Shown here: positions 23,543 to 31,439 of the stretch, in pieces | Numbering within the stretch: position 1 is the stretch's first letter | Layout of the letters: every line of letters starts with the position of its first letter | Source: JACVRN01 sp963715565 | GTDB taxonomy: Bacteria > Acidobacteriota > Blastocatellia > Pyrinomonadales > Pyrinomonadaceae | Direction of reading: 5' to 3' | Length of the DNA stretch: 64,000 bases | Assembly (NCBI GenBank): GCA_963715565.1 | Contig: OY970256.1 | Span: 1,054,001-1,118,000, forward strand | Made by a program: the position numbers and the translations under genes | Notes under the pieces: generated by a model | The model's database searches: none | Seen by the model: only the letters and a program-made list of their open reading frames with translations | Told to the model about the DNA's origin: nothing

Positions 23543-24487
23543 ATGTCGGATATTTTCATCAGCTATGCGGCGGAAGACAGGGCCACGGCTAAAAGCCTGG
23601 CCGAGTTGCTGAAGCAGCGAGGATGGTCCGTCTGGTGGGATAGAGTTATCCCTATCGGCAAGACGTTTGATCACGTGATTGAGCAGGCGTTGGATGCGGC
23701 CAAGTGCGTGCTTGTCCTGTGGTCGAAATCGTCTGTGACCTCGCACTGGGTCATCACCGAAGCGAATGAAGGCTTGAATCGCGGGATTCTCATCCCCGTC
23801 TTAATAGAAGAGACCAAAATCCCTCTCGGTTTCCGGCGGCTTCAAACAGCCAACCTCATCGGCTGGCAAGCTGGGCAAGAAAATCCTGAAGTCACCATGA
23901 TGTTGGAAGCAATTACACAAATCGTTGGAGCGCCACTGCTCGAAGTGCCATCGAAATTCGAGCTGGGCAACGAGCTGAAGCTCGTCAAAACTCCAAAGAC
24001 GAAGGCTACTCAAGCTAAGGATGCTCAGGCGAAAACGGTTTTCCAACAAGAATTCTTACAGTTGATTGAATACGCAAAGAACGATTTTCAAGACATCAAG
24101 GGGGAACAAGAAGAAGCCACAATAGACACTGAGCAAATGCCATTCAAAAGCAGCTTCTCTCTTCGCGAAGCCATCAGTAACAAGATTTGGCAGATGGATG
24201 GCGACCGGTATTACTTTGAGTCTATTTTTGCCAAAGACGTTGAAGAACAGAAGGCCAGAGCGATTTTTGAGAAGAAGGTTTTAGAAATCAAGCCTCTCTT
24301 AGAATCGAGCTGGTTTGTCGAAGTAAAAGAGAATACGCCGACTGCCCCGGGAGGAAAGACTCTGCATGCATATAATGGAAAGCATAGATTAAGAATGATG
24401 TTAGACGTGTATACATTTGCGGGCTACAAAGGCCACTGGGTTACTCTCACTCTTCAAATCAACGCGGGCGTCTCACCAAAGCTGTGA
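23543..24487 (+). CDS. TIR-domain protein with unknown C-terminal domain
   Basis: 314 residues. Residues 1-~130 form a bacterial TIR domain: DIFISYAAEDRATAKSLAEL, a WWDR loop, and SKSSVTSHWVITEANEG, with the likely catalytic Glu73. TIR domains of this type cleave NAD+ or make cyclic ADP-ribose signals, often in antiphage defence. A Lys/Ala/Gln-rich linker (~150-170) leads to a ~140-residue C-terminal domain that I do not recognise (helical start FQQEFLQLIEYAKNDFQ, then strands). Codon use is more AT-rich than the neighbours, which hints at transfer. No partner gene (STING, SIR2, Argonaute, Thoeris) is adjacent, so defence is only a possibility. It ends 9 nt from the convergent PBP gene. Confidence 0.85.
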   Translation: MSDIFISYAAEDRATAKSLAELLKQRGWSVWWDRVIPIGKTFDHVIEQALDAAKCVLVLWSKSSVTSHWVITEANEGLNRGILIPVLIEETKIPLGFRRLQTANLIGWQAGQENPEVTMMLEAITQIVGAPLLEVPSKFELGNELKLVKTPKTKATQAKDAQAKTVFQQEFLQLIEYAKNDFQDIKGEQEEATIDTEQMPFKSSFSLREAISNKIWQMDGDRYYFESIFAKDVEEQKARAIFEKKVLEIKPLLESSWFVEVKENTPTAPGGKTLHAYNGKHRLRMMLDVYTFAGYKGHWVTLTLQINAGVSPKL

Positions 24488-24496
24488 CGCCTTCGA

Positions 24497-27232
24497 TTAT
24501 GGCTTGACGGTGCGCTTGCGGGTTGTGCCGACGTGATATTGGGGGCCGCAGTACTGGCGTGGCTCTTGCCCTATCTGGAAGGTCTTTGAGCGTATGACGG
24601 GGCAGACGTTGGGGTCTGCTATGAGTCCAGTGGTCGGGTCAATGTCGAGTGTGATTGTTCCTTCGAGCTTGGTCGGGCTCTCCGTGGTTTGCTTTGCGCG
24701 CGGGGTGGGCGTGGGCGAGGCGTTGGGCAGCGGCGCGGGCTCGTAGGTGTAGCCGTCGTCGCCTGTCGTAGTGTCGCCCGTCGTCGTGCCGTCCTCTGTG
24801 GGAGCGGTGCTCGGAGCGGTCGGGGCCGTCGAGTTGATGAAAAGCTCTGTGCGTCGATTTCCGGCGGGCGTCGCGTCGGTCGCAAGCTGACCCGTGCGTG
24901 TGTCTATCTCGGCTTGCTGTATGCCTTCGGGCATCTGCCAGTCGCCGTTCCAGTCCGGATGAGCTTCGAGCGCAGCCGTCATGAAGTCTGCCCAGATGGG
25001 CAAAGCAGAGTCAGCGCCCGTCAGACCAAGTTGTGAGCCGTCGTCAAAGCCTACCCACACGGCGCACACGAGATTCGGCGTGTAGCCTGCGAACCAGCCG
25101 TCGCGCGACGTGCCCGTCTTGCCCGCGATACCCACCTTGCCCGGAATGTTCTTAAACCCGCGCGCGCCTAATCGCGCAGCCGTTCCGCGATTGACTACGT
25201 CCTTGAGCATGTCCGTCATGACATAGGCCACGTCCGGGCGCAGCACTGTGTTCTTCTGCGAAGAAGGTTTAGCGACTGTAGTGCCGTCGCCCGTCGCCAC
25301 GCGCGCGATGGCGATGGGTGTCGTGCGCGAGCCCGATGCGGCAAAGGCTGTGTAAGCGGAAGCAATCTGTAAAGGCGTCGCTTCATGTGAGCCGAGCGCC
25401 ATTGCCGGATAAGGCTTCGGAGGTTTCGGGATTCCGGCTTTGGCCGCCAGGTTCATCACGCGGCCAATCGTCACGTCCATTGCCACTTCCACCGTCACTA
25501 CGTTCAGGCTTTTGACGAGCGCATCGCGCAACGTCACGGGCGCGTTTGAATACTGGTCTCCGAAATTTCCGGGCGAGTATTCCTTGTTGTCATAGTTGAA
25601 GGTCTTGGGCTCGTCCATGTAAGTAGTGGCGGGCGTAATCACTCTCGACATGGAATCGTAAGCCGAATTGAGCGCCGTCGCGTAGACGAAGGGCTTGAAG
25701 ACAGAGCCGGGCTGGCGCTTTGCAGTGGCCGCGCGGTTTAACTGGCTCTTGGAATAATCGCGCCCGCCGACCATCGCAATTATCTCGCCCGTCTTCGGGT
25801 TCATAGCCACGAGCGCCGCCTGCAACGTCCCCGGCTCGATGTTGCGTTTGGCGAAAGCTTTATCGAGCACGGCCAGTTGTTTATTCACAGCCGCATAGGC
25901 CGCGCGCTGCAACTCCATGTCAACGGTCGTGTAGATTCTAAGATGCTCGGCCGTGCCCTGGTCCGTGATGGTTTCCGTCAACTGCTCCTGCGCGTAGTCC
26001 ACAAAATAGGGCGCGTCCGACAGGTCCACGCGTCCACGCACGGGCGCGACTTTGAGCGGCGTTGCCTGTGCCTTGTCCGACTCCTCCTGCGAGATGACGC
26101 CGGTCTCGGCCATCGATTGAAGTACTTGATTGCGGCGCGCGGTCGCCGTCTCCAAATCGTGATACGGGTTGTAACGGTTCGGGCTGCGAATCAAGGCTGC
26201 GAGGAAAGCTGCCTCCGGCAAAGTGAGCGACGCCACGTCCTTGTTGAAATAAGCGTCCGCCGCTTCGCCAAAACCGTTGATGGAAAAGCCCGCCGACTGG
26301 CCCAGATAAACCTGATTACAGTAAAGCTCGAAAATCTTCTCCTTGGAAAGCCGCGTCTCAAGGATGATGGACATGTAGGCTTCCGCAAGCTTGCGTCGCA
26401 GGCTGCGCTCGGGCGAGAGAAGAAGATTTTTGACTAGCTGTTGCGTGATGCTTGAGCCGCCCTGTCGCGCAATCGGCGAATTGGGGTCGGCGTCGTAACG
26501 ACGAATCAGCGCACGCAGGATGCCGCGTATGTTGACGCCGTAATGCTCGAAGAAGCTGCGGTCTTCGGTGACGACGATGGCGTTGACTAAATTTTTCGGC
26601 AGGTCGTTAAAGGTGACGACCCTACGCTTGGAACGCTCGCGCCCAGTGACGGAGCTAATCAATTCCGGCTCAAGCTGTGCTTTCTCGTAGCGCGTGCCGT
26701 TCTTCAAATCGGAGATGGCGATGATGCCCTTGCCGCTGCGTGCAAACTGCACGCGCAGGGAAGCAAAGACGCGCTGGCGGTCAACGACCGCGTCGCCGCT
26801 CGGCTCAATCTCCACGGCCCCGCCCGCGACGCGATAACGACCGCGCCCGGCGTCTGCCTGCTGCGTCTTCTCCACGTAAGCCGCGCGTTTGAGATAGGCT
26901 ACCAGATCGTCTACGGAAAGATTTTCGCCCACGCGCAGCTCTCTCGGCGCGGCGTAAATTCCGGCGGAGCGCGTAAAGACTTCGCCGTTCAGAAGTCCGT
27001 CAATGCGCGCCGAAAAGACCCACCAGTAGTAGCCCAGGATGCCTATGGTGACGGTGGAGAGAAAGACTAAGGCGATGATAACGGGCGGGCGAAAAATTCT
27101 GCGCGTCCAGCGACGAAAGAATCCGGCCTCCGGCTCCGCATAGCGGACGATACGCGGCTTCCTGGAAGAAGGACGCTTCCCTCCCCTCGCCACAGGCGGC
27201 ACGCGATTATCGGGTGGATGTCTGATGCCCAT
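24497..27232 (-). CDS. Bifunctional penicillin-binding protein (PBP1-type, UB2H-containing)
   Basis: 911 residues from ATG 27232 (MGIRHPPDNRV); the frame continues 11 codons into a hairpin arm. A basic cytoplasmic tail leads to one transmembrane helix (VIIALVFLSTVTIGILGYYW). A UB2H-like region (~70-180) as in E. coli PBP1b follows. The glycosyltransferase has VVTEDRSFFEHYG (catalytic Glu) and GGSSITQQLVKNLLL. The transpeptidase has RQPGSVFKP (active Ser), SLN and GKTGTSRDGWFAGY. The C-terminus (~800-870) is a Thr/Pro/Ala-rich linker, then a small domain with two cysteines. It polymerises and cross-links peptidoglycan in the periplasm. Confidence 0.94.
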   Translation of the reverse strand: MGIRHPPDNRVPPVARGGKRPSSRKPRIVRYAEPEAGFFRRWTRRIFRPPVIIALVFLSTVTIGILGYYWWVFSARIDGLLNGEVFTRSAGIYAAPRELRVGENLSVDDLVAYLKRAAYVEKTQQADAGRGRYRVAGGAVEIEPSGDAVVDRQRVFASLRVQFARSGKGIIAISDLKNGTRYEKAQLEPELISSVTGRERSKRRVVTFNDLPKNLVNAIVVTEDRSFFEHYGVNIRGILRALIRRYDADPNSPIARQGGSSITQQLVKNLLLSPERSLRRKLAEAYMSIILETRLSKEKIFELYCNQVYLGQSAGFSINGFGEAADAYFNKDVASLTLPEAAFLAALIRSPNRYNPYHDLETATARRNQVLQSMAETGVISQEESDKAQATPLKVAPVRGRVDLSDAPYFVDYAQEQLTETITDQGTAEHLRIYTTVDMELQRAAYAAVNKQLAVLDKAFAKRNIEPGTLQAALVAMNPKTGEIIAMVGGRDYSKSQLNRAATAKRQPGSVFKPFVYATALNSAYDSMSRVITPATTYMDEPKTFNYDNKEYSPGNFGDQYSNAPVTLRDALVKSLNVVTVEVAMDVTIGRVMNLAAKAGIPKPPKPYPAMALGSHEATPLQIASAYTAFAASGSRTTPIAIARVATGDGTTVAKPSSQKNTVLRPDVAYVMTDMLKDVVNRGTAARLGARGFKNIPGKVGIAGKTGTSRDGWFAGYTPNLVCAVWVGFDDGSQLGLTGADSALPIWADFMTAALEAHPDWNGDWQMPEGIQQAEIDTRTGQLATDATPAGNRRTELFINSTAPTAPSTAPTEDGTTTGDTTTGDDGYTYEPAPLPNASPTPTPRAKQTTESPTKLEGTITLDIDPTTGLIADPNVCPVIRSKTFQIGQEPRQYCGPQYHVGTTRKRTVKP

Positions 27233-27238
27233 AAAAAA

Positions 27239-27691
27239 ATGCAAAATGCAGAGTGCAAAATGCAAAACGTAAAACCAGTTAATGTTCTTTTTTGGCTGTC
27301 TTCACAGAAGATACTAAGATGGCTACTAGCTCTCTTGCCTCTTTACGTAACTCTTTGAGCTTTTCCTCAGCGACAATTCCTCCATCAACCAATAGTTCAA
27401 GCCAATACGTAGTTTCTTCAAGTTCTTGCAATCCGACTTCCATCTTGCTAATGAATTCTGCCCGAGACCGTGCCCTCATCGCCTCTCGATAGTGCGCGCC
27501 AACCGATGTGCCACTCCTCAGAACCTGTTTACCTAAAATTTGTGCCTCCGTCGTTTTAGGTAAAGAGCCATACAGACGAATTATTCTCAAAGCGAAACTC
27601 TTTGTTCTCGCCTGTAAATCTCCCAACTGTCTATTGATAGCATCTCTTGCTTCATTCATCATTTTGCATTTTGCATTTTGCACTCTGCATT
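27239..27691. mobile_element. Inverted-repeat-bounded S23/four-helix-bundle element
   Basis: The left end (27239-27268) and right end (27661-27691) are tandem TGCAAAA-type arms. Positions 27245-27267 and 27669-27691 are perfect 23-bp inverted repeats. The only gene inside encodes an S23-family four-helix bundle protein and begins within the right arm. The arms and the translation-start region match the solo hairpins at 22.3 and 33.1 kb, for example an 18-nt identity TGCAAAATGATGAATGAA. No target-site duplication is obvious. Calling it mobile is inference from this shared structure. Confidence 0.6.
27279..27662 (-). CDS. S23-family four-helix bundle protein
   Basis: 127 residues if read from ATG 27662 (MMNEARDAINRQLGDLQART); an in-frame ATG at 27683 in the repeat arm would add MQNAKCK. 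The family core is clear: FALRIIRLYGSLPKTTEAQ, GKQVLRSGTSVGAHYREAMR, then EFISKMEVGLQELEETTYWL and a last helix. Relatives are encoded in intervening sequences of 23S rRNA genes in Leptospira and Coxiella, and the fold is shared with the Avd protein of diversity-generating retroelements. The biochemical role is unknown, with nucleic-acid binding suspected. The gene lies between perfect inverted repeats, and its start codons are part of the repeat. Confidence 0.92.
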   Translation of the reverse strand: MMNEARDAINRQLGDLQARTKSFALRIIRLYGSLPKTTEAQILGKQVLRSGTSVGAHYREAMRARSRAEFISKMEVGLQELEETTYWLELLVDGGIVAEEKLKELRKEARELVAILVSSVKTAKKEH

Positions 27692-27811
27692 AAAACTGTA
27701 AACTCTTAACACGAACCTGTCTACCTCTAATTGACACTCGCCTACGGTTTTCGCTACCGTGACAATCTCTGTATTAGGCGACTCCGGCCACTTTGATGCT
27801 CGCGAGCTTCC

Positions 27812-28861
27812 ATGAGTTTAAAGCTTCAGCGCCCCCCGCGCCTTTTGACCCGCGTGCGCTTTCGCGTACGCTACGCCATTATTGCTCTGGCGTTGGTCAT
27901 TGCCTTCGGCACGATAGGCTTTCGTCTGATAGAAGGATGGAGCTTCACCGACAGCCTGTTTATGACGGTCACGACCGTCACGACCGTCGGCTACGGCGAG
28001 GTCCATCCCCTGAGCCAGGGGGGACGCATCTTTGCCATCGTCCTGATGCTCATAGGCGTCGGCACCGTGGCCTACGCGCTCTCAAGCACGGTGCAATCCA
28101 TTGTGCAGTGGGAAATAATTGCAGCAGTCACCCAGCGACGCCGTTTTCGTGAGATGAGCAAGCTACAGAACCATTTCATCATCTGCGGCGCGGGCCGCGT
28201 CGGCTCGCGCATCATCCGCCAGATGCAGCGCGAAAAGTGCCTCTTCGTGGTCATCGAAAAAGACCAGGCGAAGGTCGCCGCGCTGATGGAGAGCGAGTAC
28301 GTTATCGTTAGCGACGCCACGCTCGAAGAGACCCTGCGCGAAGCCGGTGCCGAGCGTGCGCGCGCGCTCGCCTCCTGCCTGCCCAACGACGCGGATAATC
28401 TGTATGTCGTGTTGATGGCGCGCGACATGAACCCCAGGCTTCACATCGTCGCGCGCGCTGTCGAAGAACAGGCCGAGCCGAAATTGATTCGTGCGGGAGC
28501 GAACCGCGTCGTCTCGCCCACCATCATCGGCAGCCGCCGCATGGCCGAAGCTTTAACCAGACCGGCGGTCGCGGACTTTATGGATTCAATCACCGCTGAG
28601 AATCTTGATCTGGGTTTCGAGCAAGTCGAGCTGCAATCAAGCTCCGCCTACTGCGGGCGAAAATTGAGATACACAAACATTCGCTCCGAATTGGATGTCG
28701 TCATCGTCGCGGTGCGCCGCCGTGGCGGCGATATGATTTTTAATCCGACGGGCGACGCCGTGCTCGAAGCAGGCGACATGCTCATCGCCATCGGTCGCGC
28801 CGAAGGGTTGATGGAATTGACGCATCAGGCCGGTGTCAATAAACCGAAGACTTCAGTTTAG
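27812..28861 (+). CDS. Two-helix potassium channel with RCK/TrkA-N regulatory domains
   Basis: 349 residues. Helix 1 (YAIIALALVIAFGTIGFRLI), a pore loop with the selectivity filter TVTTVGYGE, and helix 2 (IFAIVLMLIGVGTVAYALSS) form the channel. A TrkA-N/RCK Rossmann domain follows (HFIICGAGRVGSRIIRQMQ; GxGxxG) and then a TrkA-C domain (~265-340, ELDVVIVAVRRRGGDMIFNP). This is the MthK-like layout: a ligand-gated K+ channel of the inner membrane, gated by nucleotide or divalent cations. It stands alone; the preceding ~120 nt show no clear promoter. The next gene begins 18 nt downstream from a TTG. Confidence 0.92.
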   Translation: MSLKLQRPPRLLTRVRFRVRYAIIALALVIAFGTIGFRLIEGWSFTDSLFMTVTTVTTVGYGEVHPLSQGGRIFAIVLMLIGVGTVAYALSSTVQSIVQWEIIAAVTQRRRFREMSKLQNHFIICGAGRVGSRIIRQMQREKCLFVVIEKDQAKVAALMESEYVIVSDATLEETLREAGAERARALASCLPNDADNLYVVLMARDMNPRLHIVARAVEEQAEPKLIRAGANRVVSPTIIGSRRMAEALTRPAVADFMDSITAENLDLGFEQVELQSSSAYCGRKLRYTNIRSELDVVIVAVRRRGGDMIFNPTGDAVLEAGDMLIAIGRAEGLMELTHQAGVNKPKTSV

Positions 28862-28879
28862 AAGTAGAGCCAACTTATT

Positions 28880-29722
28880 TTGAGAATTCTGGTCACAGGC
28901 GGGAGCGGGTATCTGGGCACACACGTCTGCCGTTTCTTCGACGCCTTCAATTTTTCGCGCCGCAATAATCACGACATACTCAATATCTACGACCTCACGC
29001 GCGTCGCACACTACGACGTCGTCATACATCTGGCCGCGCATCTGGATAAAGACCCGAAGGCAGCCGAAGAATGTTTCCGCATCAACGCCGAAGGCACTGC
29101 CAACGTCCTGCGCCATGTGCGGCAAGGCGCGGTCTTCATCTACGCTTCTACGAAAGACGTTTACGGCTCACACGCCGACGAGTACGAGGAAGTGCCGGAG
29201 ACTTGCTCGACCGCCTACTGCGGCCAGAGCGCGTTCGAATGGTCAAAGCTCATCGGCGAGCGCTATGTTGAATACTACGCCGCCGAGCGGGATTTACGCG
29301 CCTGCATTTTTCGCATGTCCACCGTCTACGCGCGCCCTTCGGAAGGCAACGAGCCGGGCTTCGTCACGCACTACGTTGAATCCGTCAAGCGCGGCCAGCC
29401 CGTTCGTCTTCCAGCCGGAGGCGCGCCCCGCCGCGACATCCTACACGTAGACGATTTTTCCCGCGCCTGCCGCGCCTTTATTGATTCTTCGCTCCCGCGC
29501 GGAATGTATAATATCGGCGGTGGCCGCGAGAACGCAGCATCATTGCGCGAGATAGTTGAAAGGGTCGGGCGCATGATAGAGCTTGTGCCGAAGATAGAGG
29601 ACGCGGCGCACACGCTTGCGCCCGTTCCGCTCAACTACGTCTCCGATCTGGCGCGCATACGCGCCGAGCTTGGCTGGCAACCCGAGACCGGCATCGAAGA
29701 GGGACTCAGAAGCTTGTTATGA
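28880..29722 (+). CDS. NAD-dependent epimerase/dehydratase family protein (Tyr to Phe at active site)
   Basis: 280 residues from TTG 28880. An extended SDR with the NAD motif VTGGSGYLG (5-13), LAAHLDKDP, STKDVYG and a C-terminal sugar-binding half (FRMSTVYARPSEGNEPGFV, DILHVDDFSRACRAF). The YxxxK catalytic pair reads FEWSK: Phe119 replaces the usual tyrosine while Lys123 is kept. Tyr113 lies nearby and might substitute. It is the first gene of the heptose cluster and its stop overlaps the waaF start (ATGA). A role in nucleotide-sugar conversion for LPS fits the context, but activity may be reduced or changed. Confidence 0.85.
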   Translation: MRILVTGGSGYLGTHVCRFFDAFNFSRRNNHDILNIYDLTRVAHYDVVIHLAAHLDKDPKAAEECFRINAEGTANVLRHVRQGAVFIYASTKDVYGSHADEYEEVPETCSTAYCGQSAFEWSKLIGERYVEYYAAERDLRACIFRMSTVYARPSEGNEPGFVTHYVESVKRGQPVRLPAGGAPRRDILHVDDFSRACRAFIDSSLPRGMYNIGGGRENAASLREIVERVGRMIELVPKIEDAAHTLAPVPLNYVSDLARIRAELGWQPETGIEEGLRSLL

Positions 29723-30807
29723 GTGGCCGAGTTCTGGAAAGAGCGAGCATCAAGCGCGTCGTCGTGCGCGGGACAAACTGGGTCGGCGATGCTGTGATGA
29801 CTATCCCGGCGCTGCGCGAGCTGCGTCGCGTCTTGCCGCAGGCGCACATCACGCTGGCGACACGCCCCTGGGCCGAAGGTCTCTTCTCGGACGCGGATTT
29901 TCTTGACGAGATTCTGGTCTACGACCGCCCGCGTAGAGATTTCCGTGCGGCCCTGCGTCAGGCCAAGGAGTGGCGGCGGCGTTCGTTCGACCTCGCGGTG
30001 CTTTTTCAGAATGCGTTTGAAGCCGCGTTGATTGCGAGGCTGGCGAAAGTTCCAGCGCGCGTGGGCTACAGGACGGACAGGCGCGGCGCGCTGCTGACGC
30101 ACCCGATAGCCGTTCCTTCGTGGCGCGGGGAGAGGCACGAAGTTTTTTACTATCTCAACATCGTCCATGAGCTTGAGCGTCTCTTAGACGGCGCATCGCT
30201 GATGGAAGAACGTGAGCCGCGCTTTGAGCTTCAAGTTTCCGCCGCGCGCAAGCGCGAGGCGCGGGCGATGTTGAATAAACATGGAGCGCGTTTGGACGTG
30301 CCGCTCGTGGCGCTCTGTCCCGGCTCTACGAACAGCCGCGCCAAGCGTTGGCCCGCCGAAAGCTATGCCGCGCTGGCCGACCGCTTCGTAGAAGAGGCGG
30401 GCGCGCAAGTTCTGCTCGTCGGCGCGCGCGATGAGCTGGATGTCTCGCTTAGAGTCTCAAGCCTGATGCGGAATAAAGCGATTGTCTTGACAGGCGAAAC
30501 CACGCTCGCGCAATTAGTCAGCATCCTGAGCATGGTCGAAGTGCTTGTCACGAACGACACCGGCCCGGCGCACATCGCCGCCGCATTGGAGCGCCCCACT
30601 CTAGTCATCTTCGGCCCGACAGACCCGCGCACGACGAGGCCTTTTTCAAAACGTGCGGAGATTATTCGTCGCCCGCCGGATTGCGCGCCGTGCATGCTGC
30701 GCGATTGCCCTATTGACCATCGCTGCATGACGGCGATAACGGCGGACGAAGTTTTTGTGCGCGCGACGCGGATGATGAAAGAGCGGCTCGCGGAGGTGCG
30801 CGTATGA
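29719..30807 (+). CDS. waaF: ADP-heptose:LPS heptosyltransferase (WaaF-like)
   Basis: 362 residues, glycosyltransferase family 9. The N-terminus has VVVRGTNWVGDAVMTIPALR and the C-terminal half has PGSTNSRAKRWPAESYAALAD and VLVTNDTGPAHIAAALERPTLVIFGPTDP, the ADP-heptose-binding region of heptosyltransferase II. It transfers the second L-D-heptose to the LPS inner core at the cytoplasmic face. The C-terminus has a cysteine cluster (CAPCMLRDCPIDHRC) typical of the WaaF subgroup. It overlaps both neighbours by 4 nt, so epimerase, waaF and gmhB are translationally coupled. Confidence 0.93.
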   Translation: MSGRVLERASIKRVVVRGTNWVGDAVMTIPALRELRRVLPQAHITLATRPWAEGLFSDADFLDEILVYDRPRRDFRAALRQAKEWRRRSFDLAVLFQNAFEAALIARLAKVPARVGYRTDRRGALLTHPIAVPSWRGERHEVFYYLNIVHELERLLDGASLMEEREPRFELQVSAARKREARAMLNKHGARLDVPLVALCPGSTNSRAKRWPAESYAALADRFVEEAGAQVLLVGARDELDVSLRVSSLMRNKAIVLTGETTLAQLVSILSMVEVLVTNDTGPAHIAAALERPTLVIFGPTDPRTTRPFSKRAEIIRRPPDCAPCMLRDCPIDHRCMTAITADEVFVRATRMMKERLAEVRV

Positions 30808-31379
30808 CGCGGCGCGCGGTCTTTATGGACCGGGACGGGACGATTTCGGAAGAGATTGGCTACGTCAATCATCCAGCGCGTTATCGCGTCTTTCCTTACG
30901 CGGCCAATGCCGTGCGTCTCTTAAACGAGTCGGATCGCTTAGCCATTCTCGTGACGAATCAGGCGGGCGTGGCGCGCGGCTATTTCACGGAAGATTTAAT
31001 CGGAGAGGTGCATGCTATCCTGCGCAGCGAGCTTGAGCGCGAGGGCGCGCATCTGGATGCTATCTATTATTGCGCGCATCATCCGTCGGTAGGCTCCGTG
31101 CCTTATCGCGTGGACTGTGAGTGCCGCAAGCCGCGTCCCGGCCTGATTCGTCGCGCGGCGGAAGAGTTTGATATAGACCTTGCGGAGAGCTGGATGATTG
31201 GCGACCGTTACAGCGATATAGAACTGGCGCGTAACGCCGGAGTGCGCGCGGCGTTTGTGATGTCGGGCTACGGGCGCGGCGAGTGGGAATACCAGCGCGA
31301 CGTTTGGCAGCACGAGCCGGATTTAGTCGCCGAAGATTTGTTGGACGCAGTGAAGCAGATTACACGGCGCGGCGAATGA
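30804..31379 (+). CDS. gmhB: D-glycero-D-manno-heptose 1,7-bisphosphate phosphatase GmhB
   Basis: 191 residues of the HAD superfamily (histidinol-phosphatase-like). Motif I is FMDRDGTISEE (DxD nucleophile), motif II is LVTNQAG, and the zinc-binding loop is CAHHPSVGSVPYRVDCECRKP (Cys-x-His...Cys-x-Cys), diagnostic of GmhB. Motif III/IV is KPRPGLI and MIGDRYSDIELARNAG. It removes the 7-phosphate (1-phosphate in the alpha pathway) during ADP-heptose synthesis. The start overlaps the waaF stop (ATGA). With the kinase and adenylyltransferase genes just downstream it completes most of the heptose pathway; gmhA and hldD are not in the window. Confidence 0.93.
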   Translation: MTRRAVFMDRDGTISEEIGYVNHPARYRVFPYAANAVRLLNESDRLAILVTNQAGVARGYFTEDLIGEVHAILRSELEREGAHLDAIYYCAHHPSVGSVPYRVDCECRKPRPGLIRRAAEEFDIDLAESWMIGDRYSDIELARNAGVRAAFVMSGYGRGEWEYQRDVWQHEPDLVAEDLLDAVKQITRRGE

Positions 31380-31439
31380 TAAGAATAAATTTAACGAATA
31401 AGCGACAGAGCCGCGCGTTGTAGAAAGGAGAAAGCCGTT

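Noticed and set aside
27239..27691. 23S rRNA intervening sequence
   Set aside because: The S23 gene here is not within an rRNA gene; flanks are a PBP gene and a K+ channel gene.
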